Positions 36,685 through 45,639 are shown, counted from the first letter of the stretch. The stretch is 64,000 nt of DNA from Rheinheimera mangrovi (GCF_003990335.1 NZ_CP034683.1:2773501-2837500), one strand, 5' to 3'. The notes: generated by a model from the letters alone, not told the origin. Translations and numbers: made by a program.

Positions 36685-37998
36685 ATGCGTATATCAATAC
36701 TGGCAACCGGCCTGCTGCTCAGCACTTTAGCACAAGCAGATTTACTGGATGCGTTACAGCACTACGAACTTAAAGACTATCCCAAGGCCACAGTTGAATT
36801 TACAGAGCTACTGCCACTTGGCAACGAGATTGCTGCATTTAATCTGGCCGTGATGTTTTATAAAGGGGAAGGTACAACCGCAGATCCGGTCAAAGCCCTG
36901 GCCTATTTTCAGCTGGCAGCCGAACTTGGCGATACCAGAGCGGCCGGAGTGATAAGCACCCTGTCTAAAAAATTATCTGCCACAGAGTTACAGCAGGCGG
37001 ATGAACAGTCCCACCAGTTGCTTGAACAGGTGCTGGTGAAAACGCTGGAAGACGATGATTCAGACCGAGTCAGTTTTCCCGATGTCGTAAGCCGCAAAGC
37101 ACCAGTTTATCCACAAGGAGCAGCCAACAAAGGTCTTTTTGGCTACAACGTGCTGAGATTTGTTATTGATGAACAAGGCAATGTGTCTGCAGTGGACGTT
37201 CTGAGCTCTTTTCCGGCAAAAACTTTTGATAAGACGTCAATCAGAGCCATTAAATCCTGGAAATATGCAGCAACTGGCCAAAAGCATCAGGGGAAAGTGG
37301 CACTGCACTATAGCTTAGGGCCACTTTCAAAACATAAAGTAACCCAATTTATGCAACAGCATAAATTGGTCGAATACGCGATAGCCGGCTCTCCACAGCA
37401 TCAATACATGCTGGGAACTATGATGGATCTGCTGGCGACCAACGCCAGTTATCATGTCAATGTAGACAAAGATTTGCCTCTGGAAATCCGTGAAGAGTTA
37501 CCTGAACAATTGTTTAGCCGCAAATCTTCGTTTAAAACAAAAATCGAAGGTTTTTATGGCAGTGCTGAAGTAAATACCAATGAAAAAGGCGTAGTCACCA
37601 AGGTTGTATCGTCCGACAAAATGGAATTACGAGACGCCTCCGCATTGTTGGTTGGCAAAGAGCTGGATGAAGACGCCCGTCATGGCCACTACAAACTATG
37701 GGCCGATCCGGGTAAAGCTGCTTTTATTGAGCCTGTGATCACGTTGTCTCAGTTGCACAGTGGTCATTACTGGTGGAGCATGGCTGCTAAAAACGGCAGT
37801 CTGGATGCGCAACGTCAACTGGCCGCATTCTCACAACAATGGGAAAATTACCTGTTAAAAAATAACGACCCGCAAGTGCAAACCTGGTCTGGCGTACGTA
37901 AAATTTTGCAGGGCGATAAAGTTGAAGGGCAATTATTGCTGGATAAAGCCGTAGCACAAAACTACGAGCTGGCAGCAGAGCTTAAAGCTACACTTTAA
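36685..37998 (+). CDS. Periplasmic Sel1-repeat protein with TonB C-terminal domain
   Basis: A 437-residue protein with a cleavable signal (ends near LAQA). Residues 25-95 hold Sel1-like repeats (AAFNLAVMFYKGEGTTADPVKA). Residues about 130-215 match a TonB C-terminal domain (APVYPQGAANKGLFGYNVLRF, VIDEQGNVSAVDVLSSFP, AIKSWKY). A further helical region follows. Unlike classical TonB it has no N-terminal membrane anchor or Pro-rich spacer, so it is probably a soluble periplasmic protein. AGGGA precedes the ATG. Its role is unknown. Confidence 0.8.
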   Translation: MRISILATGLLLSTLAQADLLDALQHYELKDYPKATVEFTELLPLGNEIAAFNLAVMFYKGEGTTADPVKALAYFQLAAELGDTRAAGVISTLSKKLSATELQQADEQSHQLLEQVLVKTLEDDDSDRVSFPDVVSRKAPVYPQGAANKGLFGYNVLRFVIDEQGNVSAVDVLSSFPAKTFDKTSIRAIKSWKYAATGQKHQGKVALHYSLGPLSKHKVTQFMQQHKLVEYAIAGSPQHQYMLGTMMDLLATNASYHVNVDKDLPLEIREELPEQLFSRKSSFKTKIEGFYGSAEVNTNEKGVVTKVVSSDKMELRDASALLVGKELDEDARHGHYKLWADPGKAAFIEPVITLSQLHSGHYWWSMAAKNGSLDAQRQLAAFSQQWENYLLKNNDPQVQTWSGVRKILQGDKVEGQLLLDKAVAQNYELAAELKATL

Positions 37999-38021
37999 GC
38001 GCACCGAACAGTTCAATTACT

Positions 38022-38050
38022 AGCCCGGGTTCCATCCGGGCTTTTTCTTT
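38022..38050 (+). terminator. Intrinsic terminator after the Sel1-TonB gene
   Basis: A 7-bp stem AGCCCGG/CCGGGCT with a 7-base loop and TTTTCTTT tail, between convergent genes. Confidence 0.88.
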
Positions 38051-39641
38051 ACCGATCAGACTTTTTCTCTAAAGCGGCATGCATATCTTCCAGTCGTATC
38101 CCTCTGGTATCAATGCCGTGACGATGCAATAAAAAGGCCGCCATCACCAGCGCTGCCATAATGACCAAACCCGATAACGCCATTTGGTCAAATAAGCCCA
38201 TCACTCCAAGTAAAGCCCCTAAAATGCCACCAAACTTTGAACTGGCTGCGACTATGCCAGAGCCTGTACCACGTAAATGCACTGGGTATATTTCTGCCGC
38301 ATAAGGAATAAGCATGGCAATCACACCGCTGGAGCTAACCAGCAGCAAGGCGATAGACACAGAGAGTAAAGTCACAGAACGGCTGTCGAGCCAATCAAAA
38401 AGACAGAAGCTCAATAACGACAATGTGGTTAACAGAATAAACAGCAGCAAAGTTTTAATACTGCTCCAGCTGTGGTAAAGCCAGATCACTAAAGCCACAC
38501 CAGGCAAAGCAAAAAAAGCCGACTTGGTAATAATAGCGCTGGCCTGCCCTGCTAAGCCCATTTCACCCAAGTTAGTTGGCAGCCATAACATAAAACCAAA
38601 GTTCACCAACCCCCAGGCCACACCTGCTGCCACTAAACCTAAGGTAATGCCGGCATAATGCCCTTGTAACAGCTGTTTAAATCCTGAGTTCTGCGCTGCA
38701 GGCTGTTCTTCTACCACTATGCAGCTTTGATCCTGCGCCTGTACACCGCTAAAACGCTGCAGTACCAAACGGGCTTCGCTGGTTAAGCCTTTGCTGGCCA
38801 GATAACGCGGCGATTCCGGAATATAACGGTTTAAAAAAATCACCAACAAGCCGGTAGGCAACCCCAGCATCCATAAAATACGCCAGCTAAACATGGGTTC
38901 CAACAAAGCGGCTGAGCCTGAAGCGACCAGATAACCTGCAGCAGTACCAAAACCACCTAAAGCCACCAGTAACCAGCCTCTGTGCGCCGCAGGAATTGTT
39001 TCAGCCATCAAGGTAAAGGTAATAGGCAATAAGCCCCCTGCCGACAGGCCCATTAAAAAGCACATCACCAGATTCCACTCAAAAGATGGCATAGCACCAC
39101 AAATCGCTGTGCCAATAAACATCAGCGCAGATAATAAAATCGCGGCTCTGCGGCCAAATAAATCAGCCATCATGCCCCAGAGCACCGAACCAATAGTGGT
39201 GCCTGTTAATGCCACCAGTGCCAGTACCCCAGCTTCTTTCGAGCTAATGCCATATTCAGCTTTTAAACCCGGCATGACAAAACCTAAAGTAGCGGGTTTC
39301 ATCACGTCCACTATCACAGCAGCCATCAGCACCATGACTAAAGTCCAGTGTTCTTTATTTAACGGCAGCTGATCAGCCACATGAAAATGTAATCTGCTGT
39401 TGTCGTTGCTGCGCAGCTGGTCCAGCCTTGGCATCATGCCGTACATAGCAAGCACCAGGCCCAGCGGAATAAGTCCCATGCCAATCAGCATATTGCTGTC
39501 CATCGGCATACCCACCATTTGATAATTCATATGAGAGGCGTGCATAAACATAGGCAGATGCGCCAGCACTCCCAAGGTGATACCCAGACAACCCAGCCAA
39601 AACGCCACTGGATGGTAAAAATTCAGCCCCTGTGATTTCAT
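38049..39641 (-). CDS. Major facilitator superfamily transporter with Met/His-rich N-terminal loop
   Basis: A 530-residue carrier from the ATG at 39641; a GTG 12 codons earlier is possible. About two extra N-terminal helices precede the 12-helix MFS core. The core has the loop 2-3 motif GMMADLFGRRAAIL and the sugar/organic-acid-type RYIPESPRYL motif. The first extracytoplasmic loop (residues 28-55) contains eight Met and three His, which is unusual. Family resemblance is to aromatic-acid or sugar porters. The Met/His loop could contact a metal ion. It is monocistronic. Confidence 0.85.
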   Translation of the reverse strand: MKSQGLNFYHPVAFWLGCLGITLGVLAHLPMFMHASHMNYQMVGMPMDSNMLIGMGLIPLGLVLAMYGMMPRLDQLRSNDNSRLHFHVADQLPLNKEHWTLVMVLMAAVIVDVMKPATLGFVMPGLKAEYGISSKEAGVLALVALTGTTIGSVLWGMMADLFGRRAAILLSALMFIGTAICGAMPSFEWNLVMCFLMGLSAGGLLPITFTLMAETIPAAHRGWLLVALGGFGTAAGYLVASGSAALLEPMFSWRILWMLGLPTGLLVIFLNRYIPESPRYLASKGLTSEARLVLQRFSGVQAQDQSCIVVEEQPAAQNSGFKQLLQGHYAGITLGLVAAGVAWGLVNFGFMLWLPTNLGEMGLAGQASAIITKSAFFALPGVALVIWLYHSWSSIKTLLLFILLTTLSLLSFCLFDWLDSRSVTLLSVSIALLLVSSSGVIAMLIPYAAEIYPVHLRGTGSGIVAASSKFGGILGALLGVMGLFDQMALSGLVIMAALVMAAFLLHRHGIDTRGIRLEDMHAALEKKSDR

Positions 39642-39873
39642 CAAATTTGTCTCTGTGATTGGCCCCTTATGAGGCACTTTTTGTTAGCGCAGAGCATACT
39701 GGGCAAATCAGCCTTGCAGCAACAGCTATTTTTAGTAAAAGCTGTTGATTGGAAAACAAAAATTAGCACTGTTTTGCCTACCAAATTCAGCTACCATAAA
39801 TCTTCATTCTGTCAGCCTTACACAAGACTGTATGGGGCTTTCCTGTACCAACCCTATTCCATCTGAGGATTGT

Positions 39874-41367
39874 ATGCGTCGTTTTTCCGTTGCTTTGCTT
39901 TGTTTATTTAGTGGTTTCGCTGTGGCTAAACCCGGTGAACTGGTGTTTTCCAGCGACTTTGAACAGGATGCCCATCAGTGGAATATTCTTGCAGGTTGTC
40001 AGCGCAGCTCTGAAATGGCCCGCACTGGCACCAGCGCCTTATTTTGTCAGGATGGCAGCAGCTCATTAGTCAGCCGTTATCCGGTGTCTGAACTGGGTTT
40101 ACTCGAATTTTGGGTCAAACCGCAGTCTGCTTTTGCCAGTTACCGTATCAATATTTTAACTTCCTCTTCTGTCTCTTTGGATGCGCAGTGGCAACAAGTT
40201 GGCCTGATAGAAGCACCAGCTGGTACAGATGCCTATATGGCGCACCGTGTCTCGATTGACGATCCGGGCCGCAAATACCTGCGCTTAGATATTGAAACCT
40301 CGCACGGTGGCGTAGCGTTGGATGATGTGGTTTTAGATCGCATTTTGCTGGATACCGCACTGCAGAAAAACGAACAGAAAATTATCAGCGGTATTTTAGA
40401 TAAGCTGCAAACCAATAAAAACTACGAACTGCAAAGCGAATCTTTCCGCACTATTGGCAAAAACTATGCGGCGCAGTTGGAAAGCCAGCGTCAGTATCTG
40501 GAATATGCCAACGCTATTTATTCGACCATCACTTTTGCGCTGGCAAGTTCTGAGCGTAATAAAATGTCAAACCCTATGGCTTATGCGTCATTCCGCACTA
40601 TTCTGGCTGACACCAAAAGAGTGGCTTCGCCTTTGCAGCAAGCCAGACTCAATTCGATGGTGAAACCTTTTGGCGATTTAACCACCGCCACTTTAACAGT
40701 GGTCAGTGGTGGTTTATATGCGGCTTTTGCTGAGCCTTTTAAGTCCTTTCTGGCGACAGCTTTTGATAAATCCAATTATGAGAACGCTGATTTAAACCGC
40801 AAAGACCGTAAGTTTGCCGAGGAGAATGGCTTAAAAATTTACGAGCAGGCGGAGAAGTTTTTAAACGAGCTGGAACGAGAACTAGTCCAGGTGTCGGCAT
40901 TGGAAAACGATTTGCAACACATGCTTAAAAATGTCGAAGTATTCCGCAAAGATTTAGACAAACACCTGCGTGATTATATTCAGCACGCTGGCCTTGCCCG
41001 CACTCAGGAAAATTACAGTCGGGTGATGAGTAAAGAAGAATCCATACGCGCCGTGGTGATTAACGAAGTAGGTGAAAACGTCACCAACAAAGCCCAGGGT
41101 TATCTGGCCGCCAATGACAATACTCAGCTGATCCAATACATGCTGAAGACCTCAGAGCAGCTTGAGGGTATGCAGGAATTTAAAGAGCGTTTTAATCAAA
41201 TTACCTCGTCGGCAATTACCTTCTACGACAGATTTGAGCGTTCAGTTGCTCCGGATCAAAACCCCTTCACCGACGCTAAAGATAAAGCGGCATGGGAGCA
41301 ACACGCGCAAAAAGCCCGCAACTATATCAAGCAGTCAAAAGAAGCTTTTGCCAAGGCCTATATGTAA
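39874..41367 (+). CDS. Large exported protein, beta-sandwich head plus helical body, unknown
   Basis: A 497-residue protein from the ATG at 39874 (GAGGA upstream; earlier in-frame ATG rejected). The signal peptide ends at FAVA. Residues 19-150 resemble a jelly-roll binding domain (GELVFSSDFEQDAHQW opening, VALDDVVLDRIL ending). Residues about 160-497 are largely helical and charged, with coiled-coil character (EKFLNELERELVQVSALENDL). I do not recognise a family. It may be a surface or periplasmic structural or binding protein. It stands alone, ending at a strong hairpin. Confidence 0.75.
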   Translation: MRRFSVALLCLFSGFAVAKPGELVFSSDFEQDAHQWNILAGCQRSSEMARTGTSALFCQDGSSSLVSRYPVSELGLLEFWVKPQSAFASYRINILTSSSVSLDAQWQQVGLIEAPAGTDAYMAHRVSIDDPGRKYLRLDIETSHGGVALDDVVLDRILLDTALQKNEQKIISGILDKLQTNKNYELQSESFRTIGKNYAAQLESQRQYLEYANAIYSTITFALASSERNKMSNPMAYASFRTILADTKRVASPLQQARLNSMVKPFGDLTTATLTVVSGGLYAAFAEPFKSFLATAFDKSNYENADLNRKDRKFAEENGLKIYEQAEKFLNELERELVQVSALENDLQHMLKNVEVFRKDLDKHLRDYIQHAGLARTQENYSRVMSKEESIRAVVINEVGENVTNKAQGYLAANDNTQLIQYMLKTSEQLEGMQEFKERFNQITSSAITFYDRFERSVAPDQNPFTDAKDKAAWEQHAQKARNYIKQSKEAFAKAYM

Positions 41368-41404
41368 GCGAAGCAGATAAGGCAATAGTGTGGGTAGAAG
41401 AAAG

Positions 41405-41436
41405 AACCAGTCAAAGCACTGCGGCTTTGACTGGTT
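41405..41436. terminator. Bidirectional terminator-like hairpin
   Basis: A perfect 13-bp stem (AACCAGTCAAAGC/GCTTTGACTGGTT) with a 6-base loop in the 82-base gap between convergent genes. T-rich sequence follows on the minus strand, less so on the plus strand. Confidence 0.75.
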
Positions 41437-41449
41437 TGAAAACACAAGA

Positions 41450-42730
41450 TTATTTAGCGGTACGAGGTTTAGCTTTAGGCTTGGCTTTAGGCTTCACTTT
41501 ATTGGCACTGTCCAGATCGATCTGGGTTGCACTGGCCTTGTTTGAACGGCCTGACAGCACTTTGCGTGAAATACTTTTTAATAGCGATTCCCTATTGCTT
41601 ACTTCAAAGCCCGGCGTGACTATACGTTTGACCGTACTGCCAATCAGCTTTTGAATGCGTTCTAAGGTTTGCTCTTCTTCACGACTGACAAATGAAATCG
41701 CGTTGCCTGTAGCACCAGCGCGGCCGGTACGACCTATACGGTGCACATAATCTTCCGGCAGATACGGCAAGTTAAAGTTAACGACATAATCCAGGCCTTG
41801 GATATCCAGACCACGGGCAGCCACTTCAGTCGCAATCAATACCCGTAACTTAGCAGATTTGAAATCAGCGATAGCGCGACGTCGTGCGCCCTGGCTTTTA
41901 TCACCATGACAGACTGCAGCCTCAATTTTCCGCATTTGCAAGCCGGCTAATAAGCGGTCAGCCTGCTCTTTGGTACTGGTGAATACCAACACCTGGAACC
42001 AGTTTTTTTCCGCCAGCAGCTGTTCAAATAATTCGATTTTGCGACTTTCCTCAACCGGATACACCACGTGATTGACGGTGTCAGCCGTGCTATTGGTTTT
42101 TGCCACACGGATTTGCTGGTGATTTTTCAGAATTTTATGCGACAGTTCATTCACGGCTGGTGAAGTTGTAGCCGAGAACAACATAGTTTGGCGTGTAGTC
42201 GCCGTCATTTGCATTAACTTGGTCACGTCTGTGACAAAGCCCATATCCAGCATACGGTCGGCTTCGTCCAGCACTACAAATTCAACATCACTTAAGATCA
42301 CATTACCAAGGGCCATATGCTCTATCAAACGACCCGGCGTGCTGATCAAAATATCCACACCCGCTTTTAATTTATTGGCCTGACCGCCCATTTTCACGCC
42401 ACCATAAAGTGCCGTGACACTCAAAGGCACAAACTGCGCGTAAGCAGAGATAGATTCTGCGATTTGCTCAGCTAATTCGCGGGTTGGGGTCAGGATCAAG
42501 GCGCGTGGGCGCTGCGCTACTGTATCTTTTGGTTTATCCAGCATGCGCTGTAGTACAGGAATAGCAAAGGCAGCAGTTTTACCTGTACCTGTTTGCGCTG
42601 TAACCTGCAAATCTTTACCGCGACGTGCAGGCACTATGGCCTGTTCTTGTACCGGGGTCATATCACTGTAGCCACATTCTACAAGGGCGCGGAGTAAATC
42701 CGGGGCTAGATCTAAAGATGAAAATTGCAT
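41450..42730 (-). CDS. DEAD-box ATP-dependent RNA helicase, RhlE-like
   Basis: A 426-residue helicase with all core motifs in order: Q motif (SDMTPVQEQAI), Walker A AQTGTGKT, PTRELAEQI, TPGRLIEH, DEAD, SAT, then the second RecA domain with ATEVAARGLDIQG and HRIGRTGRAGATG. A short basic tail (KVKPKAKPKAKPRTAK) could bind RNA. RhlE-type helicases unwind short RNA duplexes in ribosome assembly or mRNA decay. AGAGGAAC precedes the ATG. It is monocistronic. Confidence 0.94.
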   Translation of the reverse strand: MQFSSLDLAPDLLRALVECGYSDMTPVQEQAIVPARRGKDLQVTAQTGTGKTAAFAIPVLQRMLDKPKDTVAQRPRALILTPTRELAEQIAESISAYAQFVPLSVTALYGGVKMGGQANKLKAGVDILISTPGRLIEHMALGNVILSDVEFVVLDEADRMLDMGFVTDVTKLMQMTATTRQTMLFSATTSPAVNELSHKILKNHQQIRVAKTNSTADTVNHVVYPVEESRKIELFEQLLAEKNWFQVLVFTSTKEQADRLLAGLQMRKIEAAVCHGDKSQGARRRAIADFKSAKLRVLIATEVAARGLDIQGLDYVVNFNLPYLPEDYVHRIGRTGRAGATGNAISFVSREEEQTLERIQKLIGSTVKRIVTPGFEVSNRESLLKSISRKVLSGRSNKASATQIDLDSANKVKPKAKPKAKPRTAK

Positions 42731-42919
42731 AAGAGTTCCTCTGTAGAATAGCTACAGTAAAAAATGAGGGCAGAATATACAGTATTTTAGCGGTAGAAGA
42801 GACAATTCTTTGTGTTCGAATGAATTTTACGCAGTTTTTCTGTAATTTTAGGCGCCTGAATCAGGTCGCTTTGGGTTAAAAAGTGAAATGCTCATCTGCT
42901 GCGACAAGCATTCTGACCC

Positions 42920-43240
42920 TTAGCCTTCGTCAGCTTCGTCGATGTCAAAACTAAGTTCACGTGGCTTATGTTTGCAAGCTCTGGCAAGAATTTCTACATA
43001 AAAACTCTCCAGCTCTTGAGCCACAGCAGCATCAATATGTTTGTTGATTTCAGAGGTAAAAATCTTTTCTGCGACATCTACTGACGCACCAAAGCGACAA
43101 TCAAAGGTCCAGTAATCCATACCAGCAGGCAGAGTTTTACGACGCTCTCTGTTCAGGTACTTTTTAATATCATACTTAATCGAATCCACTAAACGAGCAG
43201 GTTGCAGTTTTGGGTGGGTTAAAGCAATTGTCTTTTTCAT
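42920..43240 (-). CDS. DUF6172-family small protein
   Basis: A 106-residue protein from the ATG at 43240 with AGGAA upstream; the 28-residue upstream extension has no support. It is basic at the N-terminus (KKTIALTHPKLQPARLVDSIKYDIKKYLNRERRK) and has the conserved GMDYWTFDCRFG block, ending acidic (DIDEADEG). This matches the conserved DUF6172 family of gammaproteobacteria, with no known function. It is cytoplasmic and monocistronic. Confidence 0.8.
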   Translation of the reverse strand: MKKTIALTHPKLQPARLVDSIKYDIKKYLNRERRKTLPAGMDYWTFDCRFGASVDVAEKIFTSEINKHIDAAVAQELESFYVEILARACKHKPRELSFDIDEADEG

Positions 43241-43343
43241 CAAAATTCCTGCGGATATACACTGGTACAAGCTTACAAGCGCGCATTCTACATGGATGAG
43301 CACAAGACTGCTATTTTCTAGCAAAATTTAACGGCAAAGGGCC

Positions 43344-43532
43344 CTACTTCCAGTATTCACTGATTTTTGTCACTTTGTTTTCACGAAACTCAAACACCGC
43401 CAGATGATTTTTCACCACACCTTTATACACTTCCTGCCGCTCGAATGCGACACAGTTATACCCTGGAGCTTGGCTGCTAATACGATAGCCTGGATATCTG
43501 ATTACCCCCTGTTTCCTAATAAAAAAGGTGCC
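43344..43532 (-). pseudogene. NTF2/SnoaL-like gene, 3' remnant
   Basis: About 62 codons read without a start from 43532 to the stop at 43344-43346. They end in VVKNHLAVFEFRENKVTKIS-EYWK, the typical last two strands of NTF2-like proteins. A stop precedes the frame and no upstream domain is found in any frame. It looks like the tail of a deleted gene between two intact genes. Confidence 0.6.
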
Positions 43533-43595
43533 TCAGCCGAAGATACGACTCAGGCAACTGAGCTGACTAACATAAGACAGCTATCTGCATAGAGC

Positions 43596-44048
43596 TTATA
43601 GGCTGATGGTGCGTTTTAACGCCCGCATTTCATCATGGCATTCCTGCATGGTTGCCATAGACTGCAGCAATGCAGCTTCATACTGCGGTGGCTGGTTATC
43701 TTTCAGCGCTATGCGAAGTTCTTCCAGCGTTTTGTCTTCAACCTCTTCCAACTGGCTGATATAGGCATGTTGTGTGTCTGAAGACAGAGCGCTAATCACT
43801 TTGGTGTAGACCTTTCTGATTTCAACAGAAAAATCCGGCCCCTCCTCGCGCTGACCATCTTCCACAACGGCAAATGGCTGTAAACGCTCTTTCACCATAC
43901 GACGCGCTGTGAGCATACGGTCAAACAGCTGAACCAGTTGTGGATCCCGTACTTGTTGCTTCGCATCGCTGTAAAATTCAATACCGCTGTTTAATACCTG
44001 AATAATATCGGCGGCATGATGTACGTGCGGGGTATTTAACTGTGCCAT
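43596..44048 (-). CDS. PA2169-type four-helix-bundle protein (DUF2383)
   Basis: A 150-residue helical protein from the ATG at 44048, with AGGAGA at good spacing; the longer reading frame adds an unlikely Cys-rich leader. The pattern of long amphipathic helices, with LNSGIEFYSDAKQQVRDPQL near the start and a QECHDEMRALKR end, matches DUF2383. These ferritin-like-fold proteins often appear in stress responses. No metal ligand set is obvious here. Confidence 0.8.
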   Translation of the reverse strand: MAQLNTPHVHHAADIIQVLNSGIEFYSDAKQQVRDPQLVQLFDRMLTARRMVKERLQPFAVVEDGQREEGPDFSVEIRKVYTKVISALSSDTQHAYISQLEEVEDKTLEELRIALKDNQPPQYEAALLQSMATMQECHDEMRALKRTISL

Positions 44049-44474
44049 AGTAAGGTTCTCCTTGATAAGCAAAACGTTAACGGTGACCTGATGGTCAACC
44101 GGGGTGAACTCGTCCGGGCAACAGGACAATTAAACAGGTGCAGGTTGCAGGCCAGACTGGCAAACAAGGAGATAAATTGCAGAAAAAAACACTTAAGCCA
44201 CTGAACAAATGGAATTAATTAGCATTTCAGCCTAACCGGTTCAGCACTAAAAACAGTCGTCTGATTTGAATCACCATCGCCTGATTAGCATAAATTTACA
44301 CAGCTACAGGTAACTTTTACTTTTGTATGGCTTACGCCAGGTGAGGGAATTGCAGAAATATGGCTAAGAATGGGAATGAACTATCTACATATTTTCAGCA
44401 CACTAAACCGCGCTACCAATTTAATAGCGAAGGCAGGAGGTTTTAACAACCAGCCTGCCACAGGTCTTCAATAT
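44049..44474. other. Intergenic region
   Basis: About 425 bases without a supported gene. The hairpin at 44432-44459 has GGCAGG/CCTGCC outer arms and GGTT/AACC inner arms but no T run. It lies just downstream of the truncated gene below. Confidence 0.5.
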
Positions 44475-44765
44475 TTACTCGACAAATAAGGCATAAGCCT
44501 GCGCTACTTTTTGGAACCGGCCCTCTTTACTAGCGCTTGCCTGAAAGCCATGTAGCGTATTTACGTTAACAATGACTGTATTATCATTTAAGTAAGTCAA
44601 TACAACACCATTTGCTCCAAGCGCAGCGGCTTCAGATTTCAGCAGACTCACAACCTCTTCCGTTTGTGACGGATCACCAAAGGTTAATGAAACAGAACTG
44701 GTTGCTGAAAGCATAGCTACTTCGTCGTAATTTTCTGGTAGTGATCTATACACAACAACATCTGA
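44475..44765 (-). pseudogene. Truncated gene, C-terminal part of an exported-type protein
   Basis: About 96 codons read into the stop at 44475. The segment contains LPENYDEVAMLSATSS and LKSEAAALGANGVVL, typical of small periplasmic or lipoprotein domains that follow a signal peptide, yet no signal or good start precedes it. The GTG at 44753 has no ribosome site. Immediately upstream, in another frame, lies the beginning of an SMR transporter gene. This looks like the surviving 3' part of a gene cut by deletion. Confidence 0.55.
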
Positions 44766-44850
44766 GGGTGAAACCTTCGCTGGCTTTAAGAGATGAGGTT
44801 GCGATAGTTTCAGCCACTATGGCAGTTGCTAAAAATAACCAGTGTTTCAT
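44746..44850 (-). pseudogene. Small multidrug resistance (SMR/EmrE-like) gene, 5' remnant
   Basis: ATG at 44850 behind a strong GGGAGG. The first 28 codons match the start of SMR pumps ([14 protein letters not shown] then [14 protein letters not shown]) and include the essential Glu14. After codon 28 the match ends abruptly with LRCCCV and a stop at 44746. The other about 80 residues and three helices are missing. The start is 18 bases after a marR stop, an arrangement expected for a regulated efflux gene. Confidence 0.7.
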
Positions 44851-44868
44851 TGCCGTTTCCCTCCCTTA

Positions 44869-45333
44869 TCAGTGTGCTTGCTGAGTGTCTTCCGTCTGTA
44901 TTTCAGTCGTAATTAAATTCTGATACATCTGCGCTAATAACCCGGTCAACTGCTGTTGCTGGTCTTTGGTTAAGCCTGTCAGCATTTTACTGGCGATGTG
45001 ACGTTTTTTTATTGTTAGCTGTGCAGCCAGTTGCTGGCCTTGCTCAGATAAAAGCAACAATTGTCGTCGCCCATCAACCGGATCAGGCTGACGCAGTACA
45101 AAAGCGGCTTGCTGTAAGTCGTTTAACAGGCGGGTAATTTGCGCCTTATCCCGCCTTAATAATTCTGAAAGTTGCTGTGCATTAGTCCCAGCTGTTCTGG
45201 CAATCATTAACAATAAACGGCCATGCATTGCCGTCAGCCCTGGTAATCCAGGCCCTAATTGCTGAAAAAATTGGCTTCTCAGCTCAGCAGTCAGTTGTTG
45301 TAACTGATCCAATAAATCCTGGTTTTGTTTCAT
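44869..45333 (-). CDS. MarR-family transcriptional regulator
   Basis: A 154-residue winged-helix regulator. The recognition region AQQLSELLRRDKAQITRLLNDLQQA (about residues 52-76) and wing DPVDGRRQLLLLSEQG are classic MarR. Members sense small phenolic compounds or drugs and repress nearby genes. The truncated SMR gene follows directly, so its former target is probably lost. A 17-bp palindrome lies upstream, shared with the divergent gene at 45430. Confidence 0.9.
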   Translation of the reverse strand: MKQNQDLLDQLQQLTAELRSQFFQQLGPGLPGLTAMHGRLLLMIARTAGTNAQQLSELLRRDKAQITRLLNDLQQAAFVLRQPDPVDGRRQLLLLSEQGQQLAAQLTIKKRHIASKMLTGLTKDQQQQLTGLLAQMYQNLITTEIQTEDTQQAH

Positions 45334-45378
45334 AACTCACCAAATAGTTGACTTTATCCACCAAACACACAATAATTA

Positions 45379-45395
45379 AGTTGATTATATCAACT
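45379..45395. promoter_or_regulatory. Palindromic operator, probable MarR site
   Basis: AGTTGAT-TAT-ATCAACT, perfect 7-bp arms, in the 96-base region between divergent genes. A half-site TAGTTGAC occurs near 45350. The size and place fit a MarR dimer site. Confidence 0.65.
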
Positions 45396-45429
45396 ACTTT
45401 TACATTCAAAAAGCCTGAGGTACATACCT

Positions 45430-45633
45430 ATGTCAGAATTACACCGTTGTCCAACGTGCGATGCCAGAGCAAGACAAGTGAAGGATACAGAGTCTGGAGA
45501 AATTCGTCTTAAAGCTATACAAGATGATGAAGCTGGCGCCAAAATAGCTCAGCTTAAACAGTTACTGGAGAAAGAGAAAGGCCGCACTCAACAGTTAAAA
45601 GCTAAACTTGCCCTACTCAGTTCAGCCGACTGA
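45430..45633 (+). CDS. Small protein with CxxC knuckle and charged helix
   Basis: A 67-residue protein. The N-terminal HRCPTCDARARQ holds one CxxC pair, as in half a zinc ribbon. Residues 35-60 form a charged helix (LKQLLEKEKGRTQQLKAKL) suited to a coiled coil, so a dimer could complete a metal site. It is divergent from the MarR gene and shares the palindrome. I do not recognise the family. Confidence 0.55.
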   Translation: MSELHRCPTCDARARQVKDTESGEIRLKAIQDDEAGAKIAQLKQLLEKEKGRTQQLKAKLALLSSAD

Positions 45634-45639
45634 ACTGCG

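Noticed and set aside
44432..44459. Hairpin as an intrinsic terminator
   Set aside because: The stem is strong, but there is no T run on either strand.
44753..44816. Frame upstream of the truncated exported-type gene as its true start
   Set aside because: The same bases encode the SMR start in another frame with a strong ribosome site and a much better family match.
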